From assembly GCA_017516765.1 (NCBI GenBank), contig JAFXBE010000019.1:62001-126000 (forward strand): a stretch of DNA of 64,000 bases, read 5' to 3'. Positions 44,988-53,914 of the stretch are shown here, piece after piece. The position numbers and the translations under genes were made by a program. The DNA comes from Clostridia bacterium. GTDB taxonomy: Bacteria > Bacillota > Clostridia > Christensenellales > Aristaeellaceae. The notes below the pieces were generated by a model. It saw only the letters and a program-made list of their open reading frames with translations, ran no database searches and was not told the origin of the DNA. The stretch's first letter is position 1; each line of letters starts with the position of its first letter.

Positions 44988-47840
44988 ATGGTAAACAAGT
45001 CTGTGGCTAAAGCGAAAAATAGCTATGATTCCTCTTCTGTGCCCGCTCTGGTCGTGATCGGAGTCGGGTTGATGATCGTCGGTTTTCTTGCGTTACTGTC
45101 GGTTGTCGCCGGGGTCGACGGCGCGCTTTTTGGCGCGTTGAAGCCGTTTCTTACCGGTGTCTCCGGCTGTCTTTCCTTCTTTCTTGCTATCCTGGTGATC
45201 TGGTGCGGCGGACTGGTATGGCTTTCTGCTTCACGGAAGGTCTCTTTTCGTCCGCTGCTGATCGTTGTGGGCATCTATCTGCTTGCGCTTGGCATTCTGA
45301 ATCTGCTCAGCAGGATCGGAGAAGAAGGTTTCTTCGTGGATTACTGCATCACCCAGTGCCAGACCGAAGGAGGAAACGTTGGTTTCGCGGATGTGTTCCG
45401 TTCTGCATATGTATTCTGCTCGAAGGCGGGCGAACCGGGCGGTGCGCTGGGTATGCTGCTGGCATGGCCGTTGCACAGTTCGGTCGGCATTGTCTTTGGG
45501 TCTATGATCCTGATCGTACTGATGGTGGCAGCGGTGCTATGGCTGTTCCGTTTCAAACCGGGCAAGTGGGCTGAAAGCTGTAAGTCGTTGCTTGCCAACC
45601 ATAAAGCAAAACGGGATGGTCGCCGCGCTCAGCAAGACCAGCACCAGGAACTGTGGGATCAGCCCCAGCATACGGGCAATGAGCGCAGTGCAGCGTTTCA
45701 AATGGATCAGTCTGCGGCACAGACAATGTTTGATCAGAGGAATGCTGCCACAGAGTTTTCTGCGCAGGAAGCGGAACCCGCTGCAGGCGCTTCCCATCGA
45801 AACGGCGTGCTTTGCCCTGCGCCCGGTCCCGAAGTGGAGCTTTACGACGAAGTGATCGGAGTGGATAAGACTGTACGCAAGGGCTTTGGAGCCGGGCGCA
45901 GCTCTGCCGGCCCTGCCGCAGACGCGACCGAAGCGGCTCAGAAGAAGCAAAAGACGTTTGATCGTTTCGAAGAAATGCGCAAGCGTAAGGCGGAAATGAT
46001 TGGTCGAATGGATACCGGGGCTGTCAAGTCTGCTCCCGAAGCGGCCGATGTACCTGATCGGCAGCAAGAAGAACCGACATCGTTCTTCAGCGCCGTAAAG
46101 GAAGAAGATGAAATCCCTGCTGCCGAAAAGAAGCCGCAGGAACAGAAAACCGTATCCTATGCGGAAGAAAAGTTTTTCGATGAACCCCGCCAATATCATC
46201 CTTTGGAAGATGACGACGGCGAAGAGGAAGAAGAAACCCCGCATATGCCCGAAAGCACCAGGATGCATACGCCCCATTTTGCTCCGTTGATCGGGATGCA
46301 GAAGCATACCGCCGCAGCGGAAGAGGAGGAAGTATTCGAAGCTTTGATCGATGATGAGGAGGACGAGACTCCTCCCATGCCGTATCGCTGCCCTCCCGTG
46401 GAATTGCTGAATCGGGAACAGTATATGCTTCAGGATACATACGAAGCAGACCATGAGAATGCGCAGAAACTGGTCAAGACTCTTTCCAGCTTTGGTATTC
46501 CTGCTCAGGTACAGCATATTACACACGGTCCTGCCATTACCCGTTTTGCGCTGGGTCTTACTGCCAGCGGCATCAATGTAAAGCGCATCCAGAGTATTGC
46601 GGATAATATTGCGCTTGAGCTGGCTGCGGACGGTCCCATCCGTATTGAAAGCCAGATCATCGGTACCAATCTGTTCGGTATCGAGGTGCCCAACAAGGAG
46701 ATCCAGACGGTTACGTTCGCACAGGTTCTGCTCAGCAACGAGATACAGTCCGCTACTTCTCCTCTGGTGGTAGGTCTTGGACACGATATTACCGGCAAGC
46801 CTGTGATCTGCGATCTTTCCAAGATGCCTCACCTGCTCATTGCCGGTACCACCGGCAGTGGTAAGTCTGTCTGCGTCAATACGATCATCAACAGCCTTCT
46901 GTTCCGCGCAACGCCCGAAGATGTCCGCATGATCATGATCGACCCGAAGGTTGTAGAACTGCAGTGCTATAACGTGATCCCGCATCTCCTTATTCCTGTG
47001 GTCAGCGATGCCCAGAAGGCAGCCGGCGCCCTTGCCTGGGCTGTTGCCGAAATGGAAGACCGCTACAAGAAGATGCACACCAAGAACGTTCGCGAACTCA
47101 ATGCATACAATGCAAAGCTCGAGCCCGGCGAAGCAAAGCTGCCCCGGATCGTGATCATTATCGATGAGCTCGCTGATCTGATGATGGCAAGCAAGCATGA
47201 TGTCGAGGAAAGCATTATCCGTCTGGCACAGAAGGCTCGTGCGGCCGGTATCCATATGGTCATCGCTACTCAGCGACCCACCGTGGATGTCATCACCGGT
47301 CTGATCAAGAGCAACGTGCCCTCCCGTATTGCCTTTGCAGTCTCTTCTCTCACCGACAGCCGCACCATTCTGGATAAGGGCGGTGCTGAGAAGCTGCTCG
47401 GCCGCGGCGACATGCTCTATATGCCCACCGGCGTTAAATCTCCGGTACGTGTGCAGGGTTGCTTCCTCAGCGATAGCGAGATCGAGAATATCGTTGAGTA
47501 CATTGGCGCCAATTCCCGTGTGGAGTTTGATCACAACGTGATGGAAGCGCTGGATCGACAGAATGACGATAATTCCGATGTGCTGGATGATGGCGGTACC
47601 GACGGCGGTGTTGACGATCGTCTGCTCGAAGCACTCGAAATCGTTGTGATGGATAATCAGGCCAGCATCAGCATGCTGCAGCGCCGAATGAAGATCGGCT
47701 ATGCCCGCGCGGGACGCCTGATCGACGATATGGCGCAGCGCGGATATGTGAGCCAGTCTTTGGGCAGTAAGCCCCGGGAGGTTCTGATCTCGCGCGAGGA
47801 ATTCGAACGCATCAAGGATTCGAATTTCTTTGACGATTAA
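44988..47840 (+). CDS. ftsK: DNA translocase FtsK/SpoIIIE
   Basis: 950 aa. Four N-terminal TM helices within the first 190 residues, then a long acidic, Gln/Glu-rich linker (about 200-470; runs such as DDDGEEEEE). The motor has Walker A GTTGSGKSVCV near 620 and Walker B RIVIIIDELADL. The C-terminal gamma winged helix (LLEALEIVVMDNQASISMLQ..GYARAGRLID) reads chromosome polarity sequences. Pumps DNA during division or into the forespore. It cannot be assigned to FtsK or SpoIIIE by sequence. GAAAGGA precedes the ATG. Confidence 0.95.
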   Translation: MVNKSVAKAKNSYDSSSVPALVVIGVGLMIVGFLALLSVVAGVDGALFGALKPFLTGVSGCLSFFLAILVIWCGGLVWLSASRKVSFRPLLIVVGIYLLALGILNLLSRIGEEGFFVDYCITQCQTEGGNVGFADVFRSAYVFCSKAGEPGGALGMLLAWPLHSSVGIVFGSMILIVLMVAAVLWLFRFKPGKWAESCKSLLANHKAKRDGRRAQQDQHQELWDQPQHTGNERSAAFQMDQSAAQTMFDQRNAATEFSAQEAEPAAGASHRNGVLCPAPGPEVELYDEVIGVDKTVRKGFGAGRSSAGPAADATEAAQKKQKTFDRFEEMRKRKAEMIGRMDTGAVKSAPEAADVPDRQQEEPTSFFSAVKEEDEIPAAEKKPQEQKTVSYAEEKFFDEPRQYHPLEDDDGEEEEETPHMPESTRMHTPHFAPLIGMQKHTAAAEEEEVFEALIDDEEDETPPMPYRCPPVELLNREQYMLQDTYEADHENAQKLVKTLSSFGIPAQVQHITHGPAITRFALGLTASGINVKRIQSIADNIALELAADGPIRIESQIIGTNLFGIEVPNKEIQTVTFAQVLLSNEIQSATSPLVVGLGHDITGKPVICDLSKMPHLLIAGTTGSGKSVCVNTIINSLLFRATPEDVRMIMIDPKVVELQCYNVIPHLLIPVVSDAQKAAGALAWAVAEMEDRYKKMHTKNVRELNAYNAKLEPGEAKLPRIVIIIDELADLMMASKHDVEESIIRLAQKARAAGIHMVIATQRPTVDVITGLIKSNVPSRIAFAVSSLTDSRTILDKGGAEKLLGRGDMLYMPTGVKSPVRVQGCFLSDSEIENIVEYIGANSRVEFDHNVMEALDRQNDDNSDVLDDGGTDGGVDDRLLEALEIVVMDNQASISMLQRRMKIGYARAGRLIDDMAQRGYVSQSLGSKPREVLISREEFERIKDSNFFDD

Positions 47841-47868
47841 GTACCCCTGGGGGTAAGCCTGAAATCTG

Positions 47869-47900
47869 CTGCCGCCGTTCTTTTACGGCGGCAGTTTGTT
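47869..47900 (+). terminator. Terminator after ftsK
   Basis: A perfect stem CTGCCGCCGT/ACGGCGGCAG (47869-47878 with 47885-47894), 6-nt loop, TTTGTT. Confidence 0.9.
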
Positions 47901-47943
47901 CTTTCTTTCTTCAGAATTACAAAAGATTTCGCAAACGTTTGGA

Positions 47944-47972
47944 TTGTCAAGTTGCATAATATCTGCTATACT
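47944..47972 (+). promoter_or_regulatory. Promoter of the asp23 operon
   Basis: TTGTCA (47944-47949), 17-base spacer, TATACT (47967-47972), 61 bases before the asp23 ATG. Probably drives the long downstream run. Confidence 0.7.
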
Positions 47973-48032
47973 TATGGTGTATATGTTCAGAACCGTCCTT
48001 TTACCGGACGTCTGATATAGGAGGTATGTGTT

Positions 48033-48626
48033 ATGGCCCCTAAGAAAGAGAATTTGCCCCTGACCACTAATCAGGATGGAGAAGCCACCGGCACCATTAC
48101 ATACGCCAACGAGGTTGTTGCTGTTATCGCAGGCGTAGCCGCCAACGAGGTCGAAGGCATTGCCGGTATGTGCCCCGTAAGCACCGGCATCACCGATGTA
48201 TTCAGCCGCAACAAGAATATCACCAAGGGTGTAAAGGTGGAAGTCGGAACCGAAGAAGTCTCTGTAGATGTTTATGTCAACGTCGAGTACGGCACTCCCA
48301 TCCAGACCGCAGCCACCAATGTGCAGGAAAGCGTTCGTAAGTCCATCGAGACGATGACGGGTCTGCATGTTGTTCGCGTTGATGTGCATGTTCAGGGTCT
48401 GAGCTTCGAGAAGGAAAAGAAGGAAAATCTGGTCGGTCTGGATTCTTTTGAAACGCAGTCTGCCGAAAAAGAAACCACTGCCGAACCGGATGCAGTCGCT
48501 GAACCGGTCGCAGTTCCTGTTGCAGAAGAAACTGCCGTTGAAGAGACCGATCCCGAAGAAACGGAGATCGTTTTCGAAGAGAATGTGCAGGTAGAGGAAG
48601 AGCTGACCGAATCTGTCGAAGAATAA
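48033..48626 (+). CDS. Asp23/Gls24 family envelope stress protein
   Basis: 197 aa. The Asp23 core (about 18-130) has ITYANEVVAVIAGVAANEVE and VSVDVYVNVEYGTPIQTAA. The last 60 residues are an Ala/Glu/Val acidic tail. Asp23 proteins form filaments under the membrane, anchored by AmaP, the next gene but 87 bases. AGGAGG upstream. In Staphylococcus the partner genes are sigma-B controlled; here no sigma-B promoter is evident. Confidence 0.92.
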   Translation: MAPKKENLPLTTNQDGEATGTITYANEVVAVIAGVAANEVEGIAGMCPVSTGITDVFSRNKNITKGVKVEVGTEEVSVDVYVNVEYGTPIQTAATNVQESVRKSIETMTGLHVVRVDVHVQGLSFEKEKKENLVGLDSFETQSAEKETTAEPDAVAEPVAVPVAEETAVEETDPEETEIVFEENVQVEEELTESVEE

Positions 48627-48713
48627 CCGATAAGGCAATACCATATGCGACTCCCAACGGGAGCCGGCGTTGGCATTGCCTTTCTTTCCGCTTACATCAG
48701 AAGGAGGATCATT

Positions 48714-49814
48714 ATGAGGTTCAAGTTTATTGATCGTATGCTGGCTGCCGTTTCTGGTCTGTTGATCGTCGCGCTGGGTCTTGCTGCCATCGTTGTTGGC
48801 GCCGGTCTGTTTCCCGAAGTAGACTTTGGTATTTTGAGCGGTCCTTTTGTGCTTTGGCAGAAGATCGCGATCATCGGCGGCGGTGTCATTCTTGTACTGC
48901 TGGGCATTCACGGTCTGCATATGCTGTTCCGCCGCCGTTACGGCAAGAACTTTATCGTGCAGCGCACCGACATGGGCGACATGAGCATTGCCATTTCTGC
49001 ACTCCATAATATGGTCAACAAGTGTGTCGAGCAGCATCAGGAGATCTGCATCAAGAAGATCGATATCAACCGCGTACGCGGCGGCATCACCGTCGATCTG
49101 AAGATCCTTCTGGCTAACGGCATCAACATTCCGCTCACTGTAAATGTTCTGCAGAAGCAGATCAAGCAGTATATCACCTCCTGCAGCGGTATCGATGTGC
49201 ACGAGGTTCGTGTACAGATCGGCACAAGCGATAAGGCTGTCAAGGGCAAAAAGAAGCCCATTGCCGCTTTGGAGCAGGCTCCTGCCGTAGTCGCTCTGCA
49301 GGATCAGACCGAAAGCGCGGCAGACAGCATTCTGCAGCATACCGAGGAACCCTCCGATTATGTAGAGCCCGTTGAATACGTAGAGCAGGCCGCCGAGGCG
49401 GTAGAGACTGTTGCCGAGGAAACGGTTTTTGCCACCGAAGAGATCGCGGAAGAAATTGCTGCGGAACAGCCGGTAGTCGAAGAAGCGGTTTATACCGAAA
49501 CGCCCGCCGAAGCAGTCGAGGAAGCTGCAGAATACGTGCAGGAAGCCGTGTACGCCGAGGAAGCGGTAGAGGCAGTCGAAGCCTTGGCAGAAGCTGCAGT
49601 CGAAGAAACCGAAACTTACGCAGAAGCTGCAAGCGATGTGGTCGAACAGGCGGAAGCGGTTGTTGAGGATGCCGCCGACGAAGCAAGCTATACCGATTTT
49701 TATGCCGCTCAGGAAGAGAGCGAACCCAAACAGGAAGAGAATGATGCGTGGACGGTTGTCGGCGATGCGTTTGTCCGTCAGGATAATGAGTCCGAAGAAA
49801 CTGCTGCGGAATAA
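48714..49814 (+). CDS. amaP: Alkaline shock membrane anchor protein AmaP, long acidic tail
   Basis: 366 aa from the ATG at 48714, with AAGGAGGA upstream. Two TM helices (about 11-32 and 48-71) form the AmaP hairpin, then a conserved Asp23-like domain (about 78-185; DMGDMSIAISALHNMVNK, GGITVDLKILLANGINIPL). Residues about 195-366 are a low-complexity Glu/Ala/Val stretch dominated by EAVE, AEEA and YVE units. Ordinary AmaP proteins are about 180 aa, so half of this one is an added acidic tail. Recruits Asp23 to the membrane. Confidence 0.9.
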   Translation: MRFKFIDRMLAAVSGLLIVALGLAAIVVGAGLFPEVDFGILSGPFVLWQKIAIIGGGVILVLLGIHGLHMLFRRRYGKNFIVQRTDMGDMSIAISALHNMVNKCVEQHQEICIKKIDINRVRGGITVDLKILLANGINIPLTVNVLQKQIKQYITSCSGIDVHEVRVQIGTSDKAVKGKKKPIAALEQAPAVVALQDQTESAADSILQHTEEPSDYVEPVEYVEQAAEAVETVAEETVFATEEIAEEIAAEQPVVEEAVYTETPAEAVEEAAEYVQEAVYAEEAVEAVEALAEAAVEETETYAEAASDVVEQAEAVVEDAADEASYTDFYAAQEESEPKQEENDAWTVVGDAFVRQDNESEETAAE

Positions 49815-49832
49815 GATGAAGGAGAATGAACA

Positions 49833-50054
49833 ATGAAAGAGAATGCATCCAATAAAGTTATGCTTGGTACCCCTGCATGCGGTCTGCTCTGCGGTCTGAT
49901 CGCTATTGTAATTGCCCTTGCTTTCTTGTTCCTTGGTTTCTGGCGCACGCTGTTTGTGGCGGTTTTCTTTGCGGTGGGTTATGCTGTCGGCGCATATGCC
50001 AAGAAACCCGAAGCTGCCGAAGAGGAAGACTTCCCCGTGGAAGAGCAGGAGTAA
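49833..50054 (+). CDS. DUF2273 small membrane protein
   Basis: 73 aa. Two hydrophobic helices (about 14-32 and 36-55; the second AVFFAVGYAVGAYAKK) and an acidic C-terminus EEEDFPVEEQE. DUF2273 proteins are encoded with Asp23 and AmaP and are part of that envelope stress module. GAAGGAG upstream, 18 bases after amaP. Confidence 0.88.
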   Translation: MKENASNKVMLGTPACGLLCGLIAIVIALAFLFLGFWRTLFVAVFFAVGYAVGAYAKKPEAAEEEDFPVEEQE

Positions 50055-50088
50055 TCGATTCACAAGATAGAAACGGAGTGTAGTATCC

Positions 50089-50535
50089 ATGGCACGTTCC
50101 AATGCCAGAAAGGCTGCCATGCAGTTGCTTTACGAAAAAATGACCGGCGGCGACGCCGGGCAGGAGTCGCTGGAGATGGTATATGAGCAGCTTTCCGGCG
50201 AGAAGCCCGAGGGCAGCTCTGCTGTACAGCCCAGCGATGACGATCGAACCTACATTTGCGATATCCTCAGCGGCGTAGAAGAGCACCAACAAGAGCTGGA
50301 TGCGACCATCGAGGCGCACAGCACCGGAAACTGGACGCTGCAGCGTGTTCCGCATGTGGATCTGAGCATCCTGCGCCTTGCGGCGTACGAACTGCTGCAC
50401 CGCAGTGATGTGCCCGACAGTGTCGCAATCAGCGAAGCACTTCATTTGTCCAATGTGTACAGCGAGCCCAAGAGCACCCGATATATCAATGGTGTTCTGG
50501 GCGCTCTGGAACGCGAAAAGAACGAAGACAAATGA
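50089..50535 (+). CDS. nusB: Transcription antitermination factor NusB
   Basis: 148 aa. N-terminal ARNSARKAAMQLLYE-like start (RSNARKAAMQLLYEKM), and a C-terminal VPHVDLSILRLAAYELLH followed by VAISEALHLSNVY and FINGVLG-type YINGVLGAL. Binds boxA RNA with NusE for rRNA antitermination. It overlaps the next gene (ATGA), so the two are coupled. Confidence 0.95.
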   Translation: MARSNARKAAMQLLYEKMTGGDAGQESLEMVYEQLSGEKPEGSSAVQPSDDDRTYICDILSGVEEHQQELDATIEAHSTGNWTLQRVPHVDLSILRLAAYELLHRSDVPDSVAISEALHLSNVYSEPKSTRYINGVLGALEREKNEDK

Positions 50536-51500
50536 TGAATGTTGCTGTAGGTTTTGATACCAGTTGCTATACCACTTCTGTTGCTGCTGTCAGCATGCAG
50601 GGAGAAGTGGTGGCTTTTGCCCGTAAGCTTCTGCCTGTAGAAGCCGGGCAGCGCGGCCTTCGCCAAAGCGAGGCCGTTTTTGCGCATGTAAGGCAGATGC
50701 CGCAGCTTATGACGGAATTGCAGCAGCAGCTGGAAGGAAAGAATGCGAGAATCGTTGCCGTGTGTGCATCCGCGCGGCCCAGTGACGGCGAAAAAAGCTA
50801 TATGCCGGTTTTTACCGTTGGTCTGGGGCACGCACGCACCGCAGCATCGCTGCTGAATGTCCCTTTGTACGAAACCACCCATCAGCGCGGGCATATTGCT
50901 GCCGGACTGATCGGAAATTCCGAACTACCGCAAGAGCATATTGCGCTTCATCTCAGCGGTGGAACGACAGATCTGCTGTACTGCAGCGAAAACAAGATCG
51001 AAACTCTGGGATCATCGTTGGATCTGCATGCAGGTCAGCTTGTGGATCGAGTTGGTGTTAAACTGGGGATGGGCTTTCCCGCCGGGCCTTCTCTGGAAAA
51101 GCTGGCTCTTTCCTGTGTGGATCCGGCTCAGGCGATCATCCCGTGCAGCATGGAAAACGATGATTTGTGCTGTCACCTTTCGGGGGCGGAAACCAAGGTA
51201 CTGCAACTTTTGCAAAGCGGCAAACTGAGCAACGATCAAGCAGCCCTCGAGGTCTTTGATCTGCTCGGCCGCATTGTTGCCCGTATGCTTCTGGCAGGCT
51301 GCAAAAAAACCGGACTGAAGCATGCTCTGGTTGTCGGAGGCGTCGCATCCTCCGGGCTTCTGCGCAGCCTGTTGCAAAAGCGGCTGCAAAAAGCAAGAAG
51401 CGGTATTCAGGTTGTATTCGGCGATCCGCGTTACAGCGCGGATAACGCTGCAGGTGTTGCTGCTATCGGTATGCAGCGATATATGGACGAACAGAATTAA
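50532..51500 (+). CDS. TsaD/Kae1-like protein (divergent paralogue)
   Basis: 322 aa. ASKHA-fold protein with GFDTSCYTTSVA at the N-terminus, the metal-site His pair in HQRGHIAAG, LHLSGGTTDLLYC and GMGFPAGPSLEKLA. These parallel TsaD (ETSCDET, HMEGH, SGGHT, PGGP) but are consistently altered. It therefore looks like the clostridial TsaD-like paralogue found next to nusB and xseA, not the tRNA t6A enzyme itself, which should be elsewhere in the genome. Function unknown. It shares ATGA with nusB and is followed after 13 bases by folD. Confidence 0.85.
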   Translation: MMNVAVGFDTSCYTTSVAAVSMQGEVVAFARKLLPVEAGQRGLRQSEAVFAHVRQMPQLMTELQQQLEGKNARIVAVCASARPSDGEKSYMPVFTVGLGHARTAASLLNVPLYETTHQRGHIAAGLIGNSELPQEHIALHLSGGTTDLLYCSENKIETLGSSLDLHAGQLVDRVGVKLGMGFPAGPSLEKLALSCVDPAQAIIPCSMENDDLCCHLSGAETKVLQLLQSGKLSNDQAALEVFDLLGRIVARMLLAGCKKTGLKHALVVGGVASSGLLRSLLQKRLQKARSGIQVVFGDPRYSADNAAGVAAIGMQRYMDEQN

Positions 51501-51513
51501 GGAGGCGTTCCCT

Positions 51514-52362
51514 ATGGCACAGTTGCTGGATGGAAAGATTATGGCACAGGAGATCGAGGAAAGCTTGAAACTGCGTGTCGAGGCGCTGAAAGCCGGCGGC
51601 ACCGAAGTTGGTCTTACGGTTATTCTTGTAGGTGACGATCCTGCATCCCAGACTTATGTGGGCAACAAGGAAAAGGCTTGTGCGCGCCTGGGCATCCGTT
51701 CCAAGACGCTGCGTATGCCCGCCGATACTACTCAGGAGACGTTGGAGGCCGCCATCATGGAAGCCAACGCAGACGAAACGGTACACGGTATCCTTGTACA
51801 GCTGCCTCTACCCAGACATCTGGATGAAGCCAAGGCTCTGTCTCTGATCATTCCGGAAAAAGACGTTGACGGATTCCACGATGTAAACACCGGTCGTCTC
51901 TGCCGCGGGCAGGACTGCGTTGTTGCCTGCACCCCCAAGGGTGCGCTGTATATGCTTAAGCAGGCAGGTATTCCGCTGGAAGGCAAAGAAGCCGTTGTGA
52001 TCGGGCGCAGCAATATTGTGGGCAAGCCCATGGCACTGCTGCTTCTGCAGGAAAACTGCACGGTTACCGTGTGCCACAGCCGCACCAAGGATCTGGCGGA
52101 GCATACCCGCCGCGCCGACATCCTGGTCGCTGCCATCGGCAAGCCCCGCTTTGTAACCGCTGATATGGTCAAGGAAGGCGCGGCTGTTGTTGATGTGGGT
52201 ATCAACCGTGTGGATGGCAAGCTCTGCGGCGACGTGGATTTCGAAGCTGTCAGCCAGAAGGCTTCCTACATTACGCCCGTACCCGGCGGCGTTGGCAAAA
52301 TGACCATCGCCATGTTGATGGACAACACCGTGGCAGCGGCCGAGAAAGCGGTGCAGGGGTGA
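51514..52362 (+). CDS. folD: Methylenetetrahydrofolate dehydrogenase / methenyl-THF cyclohydrolase
   Basis: 282 aa from the ATG at 51514, with AAGGAGG upstream. Signatures VGDDPASQTYVGNKEKAC (with the catalytic Lys), QLPLPRHLDE, IPEKDVDGFH, VIGRSNIVGKPMALLL and the C-terminal PVPGGVGKMTIAMLM. Interconverts methylene-, methenyl- and formyl-THF. It overlaps xseA as GTGA, a conserved Firmicutes arrangement. Confidence 0.97.
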   Translation: MAQLLDGKIMAQEIEESLKLRVEALKAGGTEVGLTVILVGDDPASQTYVGNKEKACARLGIRSKTLRMPADTTQETLEAAIMEANADETVHGILVQLPLPRHLDEAKALSLIIPEKDVDGFHDVNTGRLCRGQDCVVACTPKGALYMLKQAGIPLEGKEAVVIGRSNIVGKPMALLLLQENCTVTVCHSRTKDLAEHTRRADILVAAIGKPRFVTADMVKEGAAVVDVGINRVDGKLCGDVDFEAVSQKASYITPVPGGVGKMTIAMLMDNTVAAAEKAVQG

Positions 52363-53630
52363 GCCTTTCCACCCTCAGCGTTGCGCAACTGAATGAATAT
52401 GTACGGCGAGTGCTGGCCTCCGATCCTATGCTGCGGAAAATCTGCGTAGTGGGGGAGATCAGTAATCTGAAGCGGCATGCTTCGGGGCATTGGTATTTCT
52501 CTCTGAAGGATGAGGAAGCGGCCATCAATTGCGCGATGTTCCGTCAGGCGGCGGCAGGACTGCGTTTTCGTCCCGACAACGGAATGCGGGTTCGGCTTTT
52601 CGGCAGTGTAAGTCTGTATACCAAGACCGGTTCTTATCAGTTCTATGTGGACAGTATGGAGCAGGATGGTCTGGGTGCGCTTTACCTCCGGTTTGAAGCG
52701 TTGAAACAGAAACTGCTTCAGGAGGGGTTGTTTGATGCTTCGCTGAAAAAGCCTATCCCGACCCATGTGCAGGGTATCGGCATTGTAACCAGCAAAACCG
52801 GCGCCGTAGTACATGATATTGCACGCGTCGCCTGGCGGCGTGCGCCGTCGGTAGAGCTTTATCTGTGTCCGGCTTCCGTACAGGGTGCATCCGCTGCCGA
52901 TGAAATCGTTGCTGCATTGCGTCTGCTGGATGCCTATGATCCCGCTGATGTGATCATCGTTGGGCGGGGTGGCGGCAGCATGGAGGATCTCTGGCCTTTT
53001 AATGAAGAAAAGGTGGCACGGGCGATCGCTGCATGCAAAAAACCTGTAATCAGCGCCGTAGGGCACGAAACCGATTTTACCATTGCCGACTTTGTAGCCG
53101 ATCTTCGGGCCCCTACCCCGTCCGCAGCCGCAGAACTGGCTGTGCAGCGGCAGGATCTGCTTTTGCAGCAGCTGGCAGGTTATCGCATCCATCTGGATAC
53201 TACTCTGGAAAAGAGATTCTCAGAACTGCATCTTCGCCTCTCTGAGGCAAAGCAGCGTTTGGGTGCGGCTTCTCCCGACGAGAAGACACAGCAGCAGATG
53301 AGCCGGATCCAACAACTGAAAATGCGCATGCAGTCTGCTGTGGATGGGCAGCTTGAGAAAAAAGCGTTTGCACTCGCAGGCATGCTCCCCCGACTTCACA
53401 ATGGTTGTGAAAAGAACCTGAGTGTGATGGAAAACCGCCTTTCGCAAACGATGCTGCGTATGCGTACAGCAGGACCGATCGAAACCGTACGCCGGGGGTA
53501 TGCCGTTGTTTTGAAAGACGGCGCAGTGGTAAAGGATGCCGCTATGCTTTCTTCGGGGGACAAGCTAAATTTGTTTATGAATAACGGCACAGTAGCCGCT
53601 ACCGTTGATCATGTAGAGAAAGGAAGCTGA
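52359..53630 (+). CDS. xseA: Exodeoxyribonuclease VII large subunit
   Basis: 423 aa from a GTG at 52359 that overlaps the folD stop (GTGA). The N-terminal OB-fold domain (about 1-100; VVGEISNLKRHASGHWYFSL) is followed by the catalytic domain with GIGIVTSKTGAVVHDI, VGRGGGSMEDLW and GHETDFTIADFVADLRAPTP, then a coiled coil. Degrades single-stranded DNA with XseB. Start codon choice is supported by the aligned SLSTLSVAQLNEYVRRVL opening. Confidence 0.97.
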   Translation: MSLSTLSVAQLNEYVRRVLASDPMLRKICVVGEISNLKRHASGHWYFSLKDEEAAINCAMFRQAAAGLRFRPDNGMRVRLFGSVSLYTKTGSYQFYVDSMEQDGLGALYLRFEALKQKLLQEGLFDASLKKPIPTHVQGIGIVTSKTGAVVHDIARVAWRRAPSVELYLCPASVQGASAADEIVAALRLLDAYDPADVIIVGRGGGSMEDLWPFNEEKVARAIAACKKPVISAVGHETDFTIADFVADLRAPTPSAAAELAVQRQDLLLQQLAGYRIHLDTTLEKRFSELHLRLSEAKQRLGAASPDEKTQQQMSRIQQLKMRMQSAVDGQLEKKAFALAGMLPRLHNGCEKNLSVMENRLSQTMLRMRTAGPIETVRRGYAVVLKDGAVVKDAAMLSSGDKLNLFMNNGTVAATVDHVEKGS

Positions 53631-53632
53631 CC

Positions 53633-53914
53633 ATGGCAGGGAAAACAAGCAAAAAGGCCCTTTCTTTTGAAAATGGTTTGGAAATGCTGGAAAACATTGC
53701 TCAGCAGATGGAAAGCAGCGATAAGCCGTTGGACGAGCTGATGAAGCTCTACGAAGAGGGATTGAAGCTGGCACAGGATCTGGAAACCCGTTTGCAAAGC
53801 GCAAGAGGGAGAATGCAGGAGATCCGCAAGAATCAAGGTGGAAAGCCTGAGGCTGTGCCCTGCGATGTTGAACAGCAGATTTCCCTGCTCCCTTCCGAGG
53901 AGGATGAGGCATGA
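53633..53914 (+). CDS. xseB: Exodeoxyribonuclease VII small subunit
   Basis: 93 aa. Contains SFENGLEMLENIAQQMESSD and PLDELMKLYEEGLKLAQ, the XseB helical pair; the C-terminal 25 residues are an acidic tail. It starts 2 bases after xseA, with AAAGGAAG upstream, and overlaps ispA by ATGA. Several copies of XseB bind each XseA. Confidence 0.94.
   Translation: MAGKTSKKALSFENGLEMLENIAQQMESSDKPLDELMKLYEEGLKLAQDLETRLQSARGRMQEIRKNQGGKPEAVPCDVEQQISLLPSEEDEA

Noticed and set aside
45537-50120. Two long - strand frames opposite ftsK, asp23 and amaP
   Set aside because: Both are antisense to complete + strand genes; the Phe/Leu-rich translation reflects acidic low-complexity codons read backwards.
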